Assembly (NCBI RefSeq): GCF_018138145.1
Contig: NZ_CP073104.1
Location: 1,860,001 to 1,924,000, forward strand
Source of the DNA: Pseudomonas sp. SCA2728.1_7
GTDB taxonomy: Bacteria; Pseudomonadota; Gammaproteobacteria; Pseudomonadales; Pseudomonadaceae
Direction: 5' to 3'
DNA length: 64,000 bases
In this document: piece by piece, positions 1 to 10,261 of the stretch
Layout: the number at the start of each line of letters is the position of its first letter
How positions within the stretch are numbered: position 1 is the first letter of the stretch
Position numbers and translations under genes: made by a program
The notes under the pieces: model-generated
Told to the model about the DNA's origin: nothing
The model's input: only the letters and a program-made list of their open reading frames with translations
Database searches by the model: none

Positions 1-3000
1 CACCAGCGTGTTGACCGTGACTTTCGCATCGCGGGCAAAATCGCTCAGACGCTGAGTCTGTGCCACGTCCAGTTGCACCCGATGTTGCGCATAAGCCTGA
101 GGCTCGACGCCTTGCGTCGGTGCCGCAAACACCTGCGCCAGGCGCACCGGCTCATCCAGTTCACGCAATTGATCGAGCCAGAAGGCTTCAGCGGCACCGG
201 TATCCTGTCGCTGCAACCAGGCAATGTAATCGCGATAACGCCCGTTCGGCCGCGCCACCGCTTCACCGCTGTAATGCTGCAACACTTCGCCGAGCAACTG
301 CGCACTGCTCCAGCCATCCATCAGGATGTGGTGGTTGGTGTAGATCAGGTGATGACGGTTGGCCGCGGTGCGCACCAAGACCAGACGCATCAGCGGTGCA
401 GCGCTCAGATCCAGCCCTTGCGCGCGCTCCGCATCGGCGAGGGTTTGCAGCGCAGCGTCCAGATTCGCCTGAGCGCTCCAGTCGAGGATGCGGAACGGCA
501 CCTCCAGATGGCGCTGCACAACTTGAACGGGTTGATCCAGATCGCCCTGCCAGAAGAACCCGGTGCGCAGAATGTCATGGGCATCGACCACCGCTTGCCA
601 CGCGGCGCGGAAACGCTGCGGGTCGACGCCATCGACGTCCAGACGCATCTGGTTGATGTAGTCGCCACCGCCCTGTTCAAGCAAGGTGTGGAACAGCATG
701 CCTTGCTGCATCGGCGACAGCGGGTAAATGTCGTCGACGGACTGCGGCTGTTGCACCAGCACGTCCAGCTGCGACTGGGTCAGCGTCGCCAGTGGGAAGT
801 CCGACGGCGTCACGCCACGGTTGGCGCTGTCGCAGCAATGCGTGATCAGCGCGGTGAGTTCTTGCAGGTAATCGTCGGCCAGACGCTGAATCGTCGCCGG
901 GTTGAACATCTCGCTGCTGAAGGTCCAGCTCAGATCCAGCTCGCCGCCGAAGACTTTGCCGTCCAGCGCCAACGGGCTGCCCAACGGGCCGGCCATGTTG
1001 ACTTCTTCGCCGCCGGATTCGCTGGTTGGCACGAACAAGGCGTCGTCGCCAGCATCGAAGCTGCCGTCGAACTGGCCGAGGTAGTTGAAGGTCAGGCGCG
1101 GTTTCGGCAGGGCTTGCAACGCTTGCTGTGCAGCGGCGTCGCCAAGGTGCGCGAGAGCGCCGAAGCCGATGCCTTTGTTGGGGATCGCGCGCAGTTGTTC
1201 CTTGATCTGCTTCAGCGAAGCGCCGAGATCAGCGACCGGCACCAAGCGTGCCGGGAACACGCTGGTGAACCAGCCAACGGTGCGGGTCAGGTCGACGTTG
1301 TCGAACAAGTCTTCGCGACCATGGCCTTCCAGTTGCACCAGCACACTGTTGTCGCCGGTCCAGCGCACCATCACTCGCGCCAGTGCGGTCAGCAGCAGGT
1401 CGTTGACTTGCGTGCGGTAGGCCGCCGGGGCTTCCTGCAACAGTTGCCGGGTCAGGGTTTTATTCAGTTGCGTGCGGATCGATTGCGCCTGATTGTGTTG
1501 CTGACCGGCGTGCGGGTTGTCGCAAGGCAACTCAGTCGAGGCGCCTTGCAGCTGTTGCTGCCAGAAACCCAGTTCGGCCTGCAACGGCGCGCTCGCGGCA
1601 TAGTCCTGCAATGCCTCGGCCCAGGCTTTGACCGCACTGGTCTTGGCCGGCAATTGCACGGCTGCGCCGGACAGAATCTGCCGATAAGCGCTTTGCAGAT
1701 CTTCGAACAGGATCCGCCACGACACGCCATCCACCACCAAGTGGTGAACCACCAGCAGCAGTCGTTGAGTACCGTCGGCGAGGTTCGCCAGCACCGCGCG
1801 GATCAGCGAACCGTCACTCAGTTGCAGGCTGCGCTGCGCCTGATTTCCCAGCGCCTCAAGCGCCGCCAGATCAGCGACCTCGACTTGCCACAGGACGGTT
1901 TCGCCCGCTTGCGTCGCGACATCGCGGTACTGCGCCGACCAGCCTTGCGCCTGCTCGGCAAAGTCCAGACGCAGGCTGTCGTGATGCGCCACCAGCGCAT
2001 CCAGCGCTTGCTCCAGCACCTGCGCGTCGAGCGCCTGGGACGGTTTGAGCATCACCGACTGATTCCAGTGGTGACGATCAGGAATCGGCTGCGCGAAGAA
2101 CCACTGATGAATCGGCAGCAACGCCGTTGCGCCGGTTACCGGTTGTTGATCGATCAGTTGCAGCGGCTCGCCGCTTTGCACCACGGTGGCCAGCGCCTGA
2201 ATGGTCTGGTGCTGGAACAAGTCTTTCGGGGTAAAGCGCAAACCGGCCTGACGGGCTCGACTGACCACTTGAATCGAGATGATCGAATCGCCGCCCAGCT
2301 CGAAGAAATTGTCGCTGAGGCCGACGCGCTCGAGCTTGAGCACGTCCTGCCAGATCGTTGCCAGTTGCTGCTCCAGCGCGCTTTGCGGCGCGACATAGAC
2401 TTGCTGCAATTGGCTGACATCCGGTTTGGGCAGATTCTTGCGATCGAGTTTGCCGTTCGGCGTCAGTGGCATGCGCTCCAGGCGCAACACGTAGGCTGGA
2501 ACCATGTGCGCCGGCAGCGTGGCCTTGAGTTGTTCACGCAGTTGCTCGGCGAAATCCTCGCGCGGCGAGTCGCTGACCACGTACGCGACCAAGCGTTTGC
2601 TGCCGGCGCTTTCCTGCGCCACGACCACCGCTTCGCGCACGCCATCCAGGGCCTGAAGACTCGCTTCGATCTCGCCGAGTTCGATGCGGAAACCACGGAT
2701 TTTTACTTGATTGTCGATACGTTCCAGGTAGTCGAACGTGCCATCGACACGCTGGCGCACCAGGTCGCCAGTACGATAGAGCACGCCACCGCGGCGGCTG
2801 AACGGGTCAGCGACAAAACGCTCGGCGGTCATCGCCGGACGATTGAGATACCCCCGCGCCACACCGCTGCCGCCCAGATACAACTCACCGGCCATGCCTT
2901 GCGGCAGCAGGTTCAGATCAGCGTCCAGCACGTAGGCGCTGCGATCACCGATGCGGCTGCCGATTGGCGCGTACGCGGCGCCGCACGGTTCGTCGCGAGC

Positions 3001-6000
3001 GGCCTTCCAGATCAGCGGCGTGACCACGGTTTCGGTCGGGCCGTAGCCGTTGATGATGTACTCGGGATTCAGCGCACGTTTAACCCGCTCGAAACTGGCG
3101 TTCGGCACCGCATCACCGCCGAAGCAGTAGATGCGCACGTGCGGTGGATTACCGATGCGCTCGGCATGTTCGGCCAGTTGTTGCAGGTACACCGGTGGGA
3201 ACGCGACCACGGTCACGCCGTGTTCGATCATCGCGTTGTAGGTCTGCTCGGGTGTCCACAGGCTGTCATCGCGAATCAGCAGCGAGCCGCCGTGGGTCAG
3301 GCTGGTCAACCAGCGCTCGTGGGCACCGTCGAAGGCGAACGACATGAAGTGGAATTCGCAATCGCTGTCGCGCATTTCATAGCGCTCACCAATCGCCAGG
3401 CAGTGCATGGCCAGCGGCCCGTGGCTGACGCTGACGCCTTTCGGGTTGCCGGTGGAACCCGAGGTGTAAATCACGTACGCCAGGTTGTGCGGATCCAGTG
3501 CAACGATCGGTGCCTGCGTCGAATGCGCGCTGAGGTCGAGGTGATCGAGTTCCAGCACGGTCAGTGCGTCCGCGATCGGCAATTGCGCGGTCACTCGCGA
3601 ATCGGTCAGCAACAGCGCCAGACCGGAATCCTCCATCAGGTACGCCAGACGCTCGCGCGGGTAACTGGTGTCCAGCGGCACGTAGGCGCCACCGGCCTTG
3701 AGCACCGCCAGCAACGCGACGATCAGGCCCTCGCTGCGTGGTAGCGCAACACCGACACGCACTTCGGCGCCAACGCCGCGCGCCACCAGCTCATGGGCGA
3801 GACGGTTAGCGCGGGCATCGATGTCGCCGTAGCTGAAATGTTGGCCGTCGAAAATTACCGCGGTGCGATCCGGTTGTTGCGCCGCCAGGCGCGCGTAACG
3901 CTGATGCACGGCGAGGTCGACCGGGTACGCCTGCGGTTGGTTTTCGAGGATCTGCCGGGCGTGTTCCTCAGCCGTTGCCAAGGCGATTTCACCGAGGCGG
4001 CGTTCGGCAGATTCGGCGAATTGCTCCAGCAGATGCAGCAGTTGCGCGCTCAGGCGCTCGACAGTCGCGACACTGAAATGCGCCTGATCAAAACTCATGT
4101 GCAGCGCCAGGGTTTCACCCAGCGTTACGCCAAGAGTCAGTGGGTAATGAGTCTGATCCTGGTTGGCCACTTCACCGAACACCACGCCTTGCGCGGTGCC
4201 GTGTTGCAGCGCCTCGGAAATCGGGAAGTTTTCGAACACCAGCAGCGTGTCGAACAACGACTCGCCGCCCTGCCCGGCCCAGCGCTGAATGTTGGCCAGC
4301 GGCGTGTGTTCGAACTCGCGCAGGCTGAGGTTCTGCGCCTGCACCGCGGCCAGCCATGCGGCAACGCTTTGATCGGGACGCGAACCGGCGATCACCGGCA
4401 GCGTGTTGATGAACAGGCCGACTTGCTGCTCGATGCCGACCAGTTCCGCCGGACGCCCGGCGACGGTGGTGCCGAACGCCACGCAAGCACTGCCGGTATA
4501 GCGCTGCAACAGCAGCAGCCACGCGGCTTGCACCAAGGTGTTGGCGGTGACTTTCTGCTGCCGGGCAAACTCGTTCAGGCGTTGCGTACGCGGTGCGTCG
4601 AGCGAGTAATGCTTGAGCGCGTGCCCGCGCTCGACACGCACCTCACCGCCGCCCGCCGCAGCTTGCGCAAGCACGGTTGGCTCATGGAAGTCGGCCAGTT
4701 GCGCCAGCCAGAACGCTTCGCTGACAGCGCCGTCCTGACGTTGCAGCCACTGGATGTAATCGGCGTAACGGCTCAGCGGGCGCGGCGGTTGCTGGCCAGC
4801 ATAACGCTGCAGCACTTCGCCGAGCATCTGCGCGCTGCTCCAGCCATCCATCAGGATGTGGTGGTTGGTGAAGATCAGGTGATGACGCTGATCGGTGACT
4901 TGAATCAGCGTCACCCGCAGCAGTCCGGCCTCGGTCAGATCGAAGCCCTGAGCGAGATCGGCAGCCGTGAAATCCTCGAGCGCCTGAGCAATGTCGGCGC
5001 GCTCACGCCAGTCGAGCAGCGTGTACGGCAATTCGAGGCGGCGATGGATGATCTGCAGTTGTTCCTGCAATTCTCCCTGCCAGATGAAACCGCTGCGCAG
5101 GATGTCGTGGGCATCCATGGTCGCCTGCCACGCGGCGCGGAAACGCTCGGGATCGAGGCCGTCGACATCGACACAGAGCTGGTTGATGTAAGTGCCGGTG
5201 CCCTGCTCGTACAAGGTATGAAACAGCATGCCCTGCTGCATCGGCGACAACGGATAAATGTCTTCGATGCCGGCGGCCGGCACCTCGATCGCATCCAGTT
5301 GCGCCTGAGCGATGTGCGCCAGCGGGAAGTCCGACGGCGTAATGCCCATGGTTTCCGGCAGGCAGCAATGGCTGATCAGCGCTTGCAGTTCAGCGGTGTA
5401 TTCGTCAGCCAGACGGGCGATGGTTGCCTCGTTGAACTGCTCACGGCTGAAGGTCCAGCGCAAGTCGAGTTCACCGTCGTAAACCTGGCCTTCGACGCCC
5501 AGCCAGTTGTCCAGTGGCGCATCGAGACTTTGCTCCAGCCCCGCGCCCTCACCGGCCGGGCTGAACAGTGCGCCGTCCTCGGCATCGAAACTGCCGTCGA
5601 ACTGGCCGAGGTAGTTGAAAGTGATACGGGGCAACGGCAGCGCCTTGAGCGTGGCTTGCGCCGCATCGTCACCGAGGTAACGCAGCACGCCAAAACCAAT
5701 GCCCTTGTTGGGGATGGCACGCAGTTGTTCCTTGATCTGCTTGATTGTGCCCGGCAACGAATCGGCCGGGGTCAGGCGCACCGGGAACAGGCTGGTGAAC
5801 CAGCCGACGGTGCGGCTCAGGTCGACGTCGTCGAACAGGTCTTCGCGACCATGACCTTCCAGTTGAATCAACGTGTCGGCGTGCCCGCTCCAGCGGCAGA
5901 TGACCCGCGCCAGCGCGGTCAGCAACAGGTCGTTGACCTGGGTGCGATACGCCGCCGGCGCCTGTTGCAGCAGTTGCTGGGTGAAGGTTTTGTCGAGGCG

Positions 6001-9000
6001 GCTGTGCAGCACCTGAGCGTGGCGAGTTTGCCGGCTGCCCTGCGGGTTGTCGCAGGGCAGATCCAGTGCTGCGCCGGCGAGTTGTTGCTGCCAGAAATTC
6101 AGTTCGGCCTGCACCGCGTCAGTCGCCGCATAGGCTTGCAGATGCTCGCCCCAGGCTTTGTACGAACTGGTTTTGGCCGGCAGTTTGATGCTCGTGCCTT
6201 GCAGTGCTTGCTGATAAGCCTGTTGCAAATCTTCGAGCAGAATCCGCCACGAAACACCGTCCACTGCCAAGTGGTGTACAGCCAGCAACAGGCGCTGACT
6301 GCCATCGGCGACGGTCGCCAGTACGGCGCGCAGCAGCGGGCCGTTTTGCAGATTCAGGCTTTGCTGGGCCTTGGCGTAAAGCGCTTGCAAAGCATCAGCG
6401 TCGAGACGGTCAGCCGTCCACAACAGCTCAGGCTCCGCCGCAACCGGCGCGATGTCTGCACGCCAACCTTCGGCGCTGTCGATGAAACGCGAACGCAGCG
6501 CATCGTGCTGCACCAGCAAGGCATTCAGTGCCTGCAACAGTGCTTCGGCATTCAGGGTCTGATGACTGCGCAGCAGCACCGCCTGGTTCCAGTGGTGACG
6601 CTGGGGAATGTCGTCGGCGAAGAACGTTTGCTGGATCGGCAGCAACGGCATTTCACCGCTGACCGGACTTTGATCAATGCTCACGCCGGCGTTGCCTTGC
6701 TGGGCGACGCTGGCCAGACCTTGCACGGTCTGGTGCTGGAACAGGTCACGCGGGCTGAAATGAATCCCGGCCTGACGCGAACGGCTGACCACTTGAATGG
6801 AGATGATCGAGTCACCGCCCAGCTCGAAGAAGTTGTCGGTCAGGCCGACCTGTTCGAGCTTGAGCACGTCCTGCCAGATGGCTGCGATTTTCTGTTCCAG
6901 CTCACTGCGCGGGGCGACAAACGCTTGCTGCATCTGGCTGGCGTCCGGCGCCGGCAAGGCCTTGCGATCGAGTTTGCCGTTGGGGCTCAGCGGCAATGCG
7001 CCGAGGAACAGCAACTGCGTCGGCACCATGTAGTCCGGCAGGCTGTCCTTGAGCTGCGCCTTGATCGCTTCGCGCGCGGCGCCTTGGGCTTCAGTTGAAG
7101 CCGCAATCACGGCGGTGTCTTTCGGCACCACGTACGCCACCAGTTGCAGGCTGCTGCCGCCCTGCACTGCCAGCACCACCGTTTCTTTGACGGCATCGAG
7201 TTCTAGCAGACGGGCTTCGACTTCGCCCAGCTCGATACGGAAGCCACGGATTTTTACTTGATGGTCAACGCGACCGACGTATTCGATCTGGCCTCGGGCG
7301 TTGAAACGCGCCAGGTCGCCGGTGCGGTAAAGACGTGCACCCGTGGCGGAAAACGGATCGGGAATAAAACGCTCAGCGGTCAAGTCCGCACGCTGGAAGT
7401 AACCGCGCGCCAGTAATTCACCGCCAATCAGCAACTCGCCGACCACGCCAATCGGCGTCGGTTGACCGTCAGCATCCAGCAGATAGGCATGCCGCCCCGG
7501 CAACGGCTGACCAATTGGCATGGTCAGCGGCAGCGGCTGACGAGCGAACACGTAATCGCTGCAATCAAGGGTGGTCGCAGTAACGGTGGCTTCGGTCGGG
7601 CCGTAGGTATTGAGCAACTTGACGTGTTCCAGCCCGGCGAGACGCCAGGCTTGCACACCTTCCGGCGGCATCGCCTCACCACCGCTGTGCACCTGGCGCA
7701 GCGCGGCGTAATCACGCGGGCCGGCAGCGGCGAACTCTTTGGCGATCATGTTCCAGTAGGCGGTGGTCAAGTCCATGACCGTGATGCCCTGCTCGACGAT
7801 ATTTCGGTACAGGGTTTCGCTGTCCCAGACTTCGTTGCCGCGCAACACCACCGAGGCGCCGCAGGTCAGCGGACCGAACAGTTGTTCGCCGAAGGCATCG
7901 AAGTTGAACGTGGCAAATTGCAGCGCGCAATCGGCAGCGCTCAAGCCGTAGTAATGCTGCGAGGCGAAGGCGTGTTTGCTCAGCGCCCCGTGGCTGATGC
8001 CGACGCCTTTAGGGCGGCCGGTGGAGCCGGAAGTGAACATCACATAAGCGAGGTTATCCGCCCACACCGCGCGTTGCGGATTGCTTTCGTCGGTGAACGC
8101 CCACGCCTCAGCTTGATCGAGGCACAGGCTGCGCACGTTCTGCGGCACCGGCAGGCGGTCGAGCAAATGGCTTTGCGTCAGCAGCAAACGACTGCCGCTG
8201 TCTTCGATCATGCTCAGCAAGCGATCGCGCGGGTATTGCGGATCCAGCGGCACATACGCGCCGCCAGCCTTGAGCACGGCGAGAATGGCGACGATCAGCT
8301 CCAGCCCGCGATCAAGCGCAACGCCGACCAGCACTTCCGGGCCGACGCCCTGCGCCAGCAACGTACGGGCCAGACGGTTGGCGCGGGCGTTGAGCTGTGC
8401 ATAAGTCAGTTGCTGAGCGTCGAAAATCAGCGCGATGGCATCCGGCGTCTGCGCGGCTTGCGCTTCGAATAGCTCATGCACCGGGCGCTCGCTCGGCCAG
8501 ACCGTGTCGTGACGGCCCCAGTCCTGAGTCAGTTGCTCAAGCTCCTGCGCTTGCAGCAAACCGATCTCGCCAACCCGCTGCTGCGGATCGCTGGCGATGC
8601 TGTGCAGCAGGTGTGTCCAGTGCCGCGCCATGCGTTCGATGGTTGCGCCGTCTAACAGGTCGCTGGCGTAGGTGAACGCAGCGTGCAACTGGCCGCCCTT
8701 TTCGTAGGTGTCCAGGCTCAGGTCGAACTGGGTGCTGCGGCTTTCCCATTCGATCACGCCAAGTTCCAGACCGCTGCCGACCTTGAGGGTGGTGACGTCA
8801 GCGACTTCCGGCTGATGGTTGTACATCACCTGGAACAGCGGGTTGTAACTCAGGCTGCGCTCCAGTTTCAGCGCCTCGACCAGCCGTTCGAACGGCAGAT
8901 CCTGATGCGCCTGGGCACCGAGCGCGGTTTCCTTGAGCGCACTGAGCAGATCAGCGAATGCGGTCTGACCGTCGAGCTGTACGCGCAGCACCTGAGTGTT

Positions 9001-10017
9001 GACGAAGAAGCCGATCAGACCTTCGATCTCGCGGCGGTTACGGTTGGCGATCGGCACACCGACGCGCAGATCGTTTTGCCCGGTGTAACGGTGCAGCAGA
9101 ATGTTGAAAGTGCCGAGCAACAGCATGAACAGCGTGACGCCGTGCTGGCGCGCCACGCCGCGCAATTGCTCGACCAGTGCCGCGTCCACCACATGCTCAT
9201 GGCGGCGCCCGCGATTGCTCGGCAATATCGGGCGCGGCCGGTCGAGCGGCAGCTCCAGCACCGGGTGCTCATCGCCCATTTGCGCCAGCCAGTAATCGAG
9301 TTGCCGCTGTTGCTCGCCAGCCTCCAGCCAACGCCGCTGCCACAGTGCGTAATCGCTGTACTGCACCGGCATTGGCGGCAACTCGGCCACTTGCCCCTGA
9401 TCATGGGCATCGTAGAAACGGCAGAATTCGTCGATCAACACGTTCATCGACCAGCCATCGGAAACGATGTGGTGCAGGGTCAACAACAGCACGTGCTCCT
9501 GCTCGGCCAGATGCAGCAGACGCACACGCAGCAGTGGGCCGTTGGCGAGGTCGAACGGCAGCAGCGATTGCTCTTCGGCCGCCGCGGCCACGCGCAGTTC
9601 GCGCTCGGCGGCCGGCAAGGCGCTGAGGTCGATGCGCTGGATATCCAGCGGTTGTTGCAGCGGCACCTGCAGCAGGCTGTCGTCGGGCTGCTGCTGGAAC
9701 ACCGTGCGCAGGGTTTCGTGGCGTTCGATCAGGCTGGCGAAAGCCTGCTCCAGCGCTGACTGGTTCAGCCGCCCGCTCAGGCGCACCGCGGCCGGCAGGT
9801 TGTACGCGCCGCTCTGCGGATCCAGATGCCAGAGAAACCACATGCGTTGCTGGGCATAAGACAGCGCCTGCCGATCCTCGGCCTCGACCCCGGCCGGAAT
9901 CGGAAACCGGGAAAAATCCACCCCTTCCCTCTGCAAGGCAGCGAGGAACATCTGGCGTTTTTCCAGGGGCAACCCGATAAACCGGCGAGCGAGTTTCAGG
10001 GAGTCTTCTGCATTCAT
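1..10017 (-). CDS. Pyoverdine-type non-ribosomal peptide synthetase, 3' end beyond the window
   Basis: Large synthetase open from ATG at 10017 to the left edge (3339 codons, no stop seen). The N-terminus (MNAEDSLKLARRFIGLP) is the type shared by PvdI, PvdJ and PvdD. Domains by approximate residue: C (HHIVSDGW near 182), A (FTSGSTGRPKG near 662), T (ELGGDSI near 1068), E (HHLAVDGVSWR near 1249), C (SPMQQGMLFHTL, HHILMDGW near 1719), A (YTSGSTGNPKG near 2186), T near 2574, E (HHLVVDGVSWR near 2761), then a third C (near 3224). The two epimerisation domains imply two D-residues, and the C domains after them are DCL-like. Aligned by eye to GrsA, the pocket residues read DAEDHGTVT (module 1, acidic, suggesting Lys or Arg) and DGEACGGVT (module 2, not assigned; hydroxyornithine is one candidate). 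It is preceded on the same strand by a type II thioesterase. Family is certain; the exact paralogue and product are inferred. Confidence 0.93.
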   Translation of the reverse strand, partial: MNAEDSLKLARRFIGLPLEKRQMFLAALQREGVDFSRFPIPAGVEAEDRQALSYAQQRMWFLWHLDPQSGAYNLPAAVRLSGRLNQSALEQAFASLIERHETLRTVFQQQPDDSLLQVPLQQPLDIQRIDLSALPAAERELRVAAAAEEQSLLPFDLANGPLLRVRLLHLAEQEHVLLLTLHHIVSDGWSMNVLIDEFCRFYDAHDQGQVAELPPMPVQYSDYALWQRRWLEAGEQQRQLDYWLAQMGDEHPVLELPLDRPRPILPSNRGRRHEHVVDAALVEQLRGVARQHGVTLFMLLLGTFNILLHRYTGQNDLRVGVPIANRNRREIEGLIGFFVNTQVLRVQLDGQTAFADLLSALKETALGAQAHQDLPFERLVEALKLERSLSYNPLFQVMYNHQPEVADVTTLKVGSGLELGVIEWESRSTQFDLSLDTYEKGGQLHAAFTYASDLLDGATIERMARHWTHLLHSIASDPQQRVGEIGLLQAQELEQLTQDWGRHDTVWPSERPVHELFEAQAAQTPDAIALIFDAQQLTYAQLNARANRLARTLLAQGVGPEVLVGVALDRGLELIVAILAVLKAGGAYVPLDPQYPRDRLLSMIEDSGSRLLLTQSHLLDRLPVPQNVRSLCLDQAEAWAFTDESNPQRAVWADNLAYVMFTSGSTGRPKGVGISHGALSKHAFASQHYYGLSAADCALQFATFNFDAFGEQLFGPLTCGASVVLRGNEVWDSETLYRNIVEQGITVMDLTTAYWNMIAKEFAAAGPRDYAALRQVHSGGEAMPPEGVQAWRLAGLEHVKLLNTYGPTEATVTATTLDCSDYVFARQPLPLTMPIGQPLPGRHAYLLDADGQPTPIGVVGELLIGGELLARGYFQRADLTAERFIPDPFSATGARLYRTGDLARFNARGQIEYVGRVDHQVKIRGFRIELGEVEARLLELDAVKETVVLAVQGGSSLQLVAYVVPKDTAVIAASTEAQGAAREAIKAQLKDSLPDYMVPTQLLFLGALPLSPNGKLDRKALPAPDASQMQQAFVAPRSELEQKIAAIWQDVLKLEQVGLTDNFFELGGDSIISIQVVSRSRQAGIHFSPRDLFQHQTVQGLASVAQQGNAGVSIDQSPVSGEMPLLPIQQTFFADDIPQRHHWNQAVLLRSHQTLNAEALLQALNALLVQHDALRSRFIDSAEGWRADIAPVAAEPELLWTADRLDADALQALYAKAQQSLNLQNGPLLRAVLATVADGSQRLLLAVHHLAVDGVSWRILLEDLQQAYQQALQGTSIKLPAKTSSYKAWGEHLQAYAATDAVQAELNFWQQQLAGAALDLPCDNPQGSRQTRHAQVLHSRLDKTFTQQLLQQAPAAYRTQVNDLLLTALARVICRWSGHADTLIQLEGHGREDLFDDVDLSRTVGWFTSLFPVRLTPADSLPGTIKQIKEQLRAIPNKGIGFGVLRYLGDDAAQATLKALPLPRITFNYLGQFDGSFDAEDGALFSPAGEGAGLEQSLDAPLDNWLGVEGQVYDGELDLRWTFSREQFNEATIARLADEYTAELQALISHCCLPETMGITPSDFPLAHIAQAQLDAIEVPAAGIEDIYPLSPMQQGMLFHTLYEQGTGTYINQLCVDVDGLDPERFRAAWQATMDAHDILRSGFIWQGELQEQLQIIHRRLELPYTLLDWRERADIAQALEDFTAADLAQGFDLTEAGLLRVTLIQVTDQRHHLIFTNHHILMDGWSSAQMLGEVLQRYAGQQPPRPLSRYADYIQWLQRQDGAVSEAFWLAQLADFHEPTVLAQAAAGGGEVRVERGHALKHYSLDAPRTQRLNEFARQQKVTANTLVQAAWLLLLQRYTGSACVAFGTTVAGRPAELVGIEQQVGLFINTLPVIAGSRPDQSVAAWLAAVQAQNLSLREFEHTPLANIQRWAGQGGESLFDTLLVFENFPISEALQHGTAQGVVFGEVANQDQTHYPLTLGVTLGETLALHMSFDQAHFSVATVERLSAQLLHLLEQFAESAERRLGEIALATAEEHARQILENQPQAYPVDLAVHQRYARLAAQQPDRTAVIFDGQHFSYGDIDARANRLAHELVARGVGAEVRVGVALPRSEGLIVALLAVLKAGGAYVPLDTSYPRERLAYLMEDSGLALLLTDSRVTAQLPIADALTVLELDHLDLSAHSTQAPIVALDPHNLAYVIYTSGSTGNPKGVSVSHGPLAMHCLAIGERYEMRDSDCEFHFMSFAFDGAHERWLTSLTHGGSLLIRDDSLWTPEQTYNAMIEHGVTVVAFPPVYLQQLAEHAERIGNPPHVRIYCFGGDAVPNASFERVKRALNPEYIINGYGPTETVVTPLIWKAARDEPCGAAYAPIGSRIGDRSAYVLDADLNLLPQGMAGELYLGGSGVARGYLNRPAMTAERFVADPFSRRGGVLYRTGDLVRQRVDGTFDYLERIDNQVKIRGFRIELGEIEASLQALDGVREAVVVAQESAGSKRLVAYVVSDSPREDFAEQLREQLKATLPAHMVPAYVLRLERMPLTPNGKLDRKNLPKPDVSQLQQVYVAPQSALEQQLATIWQDVLKLERVGLSDNFFELGGDSIISIQVVSRARQAGLRFTPKDLFQHQTIQALATVVQSGEPLQLIDQQPVTGATALLPIHQWFFAQPIPDRHHWNQSVMLKPSQALDAQVLEQALDALVAHHDSLRLDFAEQAQGWSAQYRDVATQAGETVLWQVEVADLAALEALGNQAQRSLQLSDGSLIRAVLANLADGTQRLLLVVHHLVVDGVSWRILFEDLQSAYRQILSGAAVQLPAKTSAVKAWAEALQDYAASAPLQAELGFWQQQLQGASTELPCDNPHAGQQHNQAQSIRTQLNKTLTRQLLQEAPAAYRTQVNDLLLTALARVMVRWTGDNSVLVQLEGHGREDLFDNVDLTRTVGWFTSVFPARLVPVADLGASLKQIKEQLRAIPNKGIGFGALAHLGDAAAQQALQALPKPRLTFNYLGQFDGSFDAGDDALFVPTSESGGEEVNMAGPLGSPLALDGKVFGGELDLSWTFSSEMFNPATIQRLADDYLQELTALITHCCDSANRGVTPSDFPLATLTQSQLDVLVQQPQSVDDIYPLSPMQQGMLFHTLLEQGGGDYINQMRLDVDGVDPQRFRAAWQAVVDAHDILRTGFFWQGDLDQPVQVVQRHLEVPFRILDWSAQANLDAALQTLADAERAQGLDLSAAPLMRLVLVRTAANRHHLIYTNHHILMDGWSSAQLLGEVLQHYSGEAVARPNGRYRDYIAWLQRQDTGAAEAFWLDQLRELDEPVRLAQVFAAPTQGVEPQAYAQHRVQLDVAQTQRLSDFARDAKVTVNTLV

Positions 10018-10072
10018 TTCTTGGCATCCGGATCAGTAGGCAGGCAGCACAAAGGCACGTCGTCCCTATAAA

Positions 10073-10095
10073 ACGAATGCAGACCGGAAAAATTA
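10073..10095 (-). promoter_or_regulatory. Weak PvdS-type box upstream of the synthetase
   Basis: On the minus strand a TAATT is followed after 15 bases by CGT, about 56 bases before the synthetase ATG. The PvdS consensus is TAAAT-N16/17-CGT, so both one base and the spacing deviate. It is supported mainly by the better boxes serving the neighbouring genes. Confidence 0.35.
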
Positions 10096-10159
10096 GCGAT
10101 TGAGAACAACTATCAGGCGAGAGGTAGAGCGGGGATTTTTTTGCCAGCACAAATCAAAG

Positions 10160-10248
10160 GTGGGAGCGAGCCTGCTCGCGAAAGCGGTATGTCAGGCAAT
10201 GAAAATGTCGACGGTGACGACGCTTTCGCGAGCAGGCTCGCTCCCACA
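10160..10248. repeat. Paired REP palindromes (REPIN-like)
   Basis: Two inverted copies of a GGGAGCGAGCCTGCTCGCGA-type palindrome separated by about 35 bases, between the thioesterase and the synthetase. Transcripts running through would form strong hairpins. Confidence 0.85.
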
Positions 10249-10261
10249 GGTTATGCGCTGT

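Noticed and set aside
73..7098. Two very long plus-strand open frames (about 1223 and 1101 residues)
   Set aside because: They lie antisense to the synthetase, have no recognisable domain, and their repeated segments mirror the modular repeats of the minus-strand gene. High GC explains the lack of stops.
10100..10122. Fur box upstream of the synthetase
   Set aside because: The best stretch matches only about eleven of nineteen consensus positions, so it is not listed; the PvdS-type element is a slightly better candidate.
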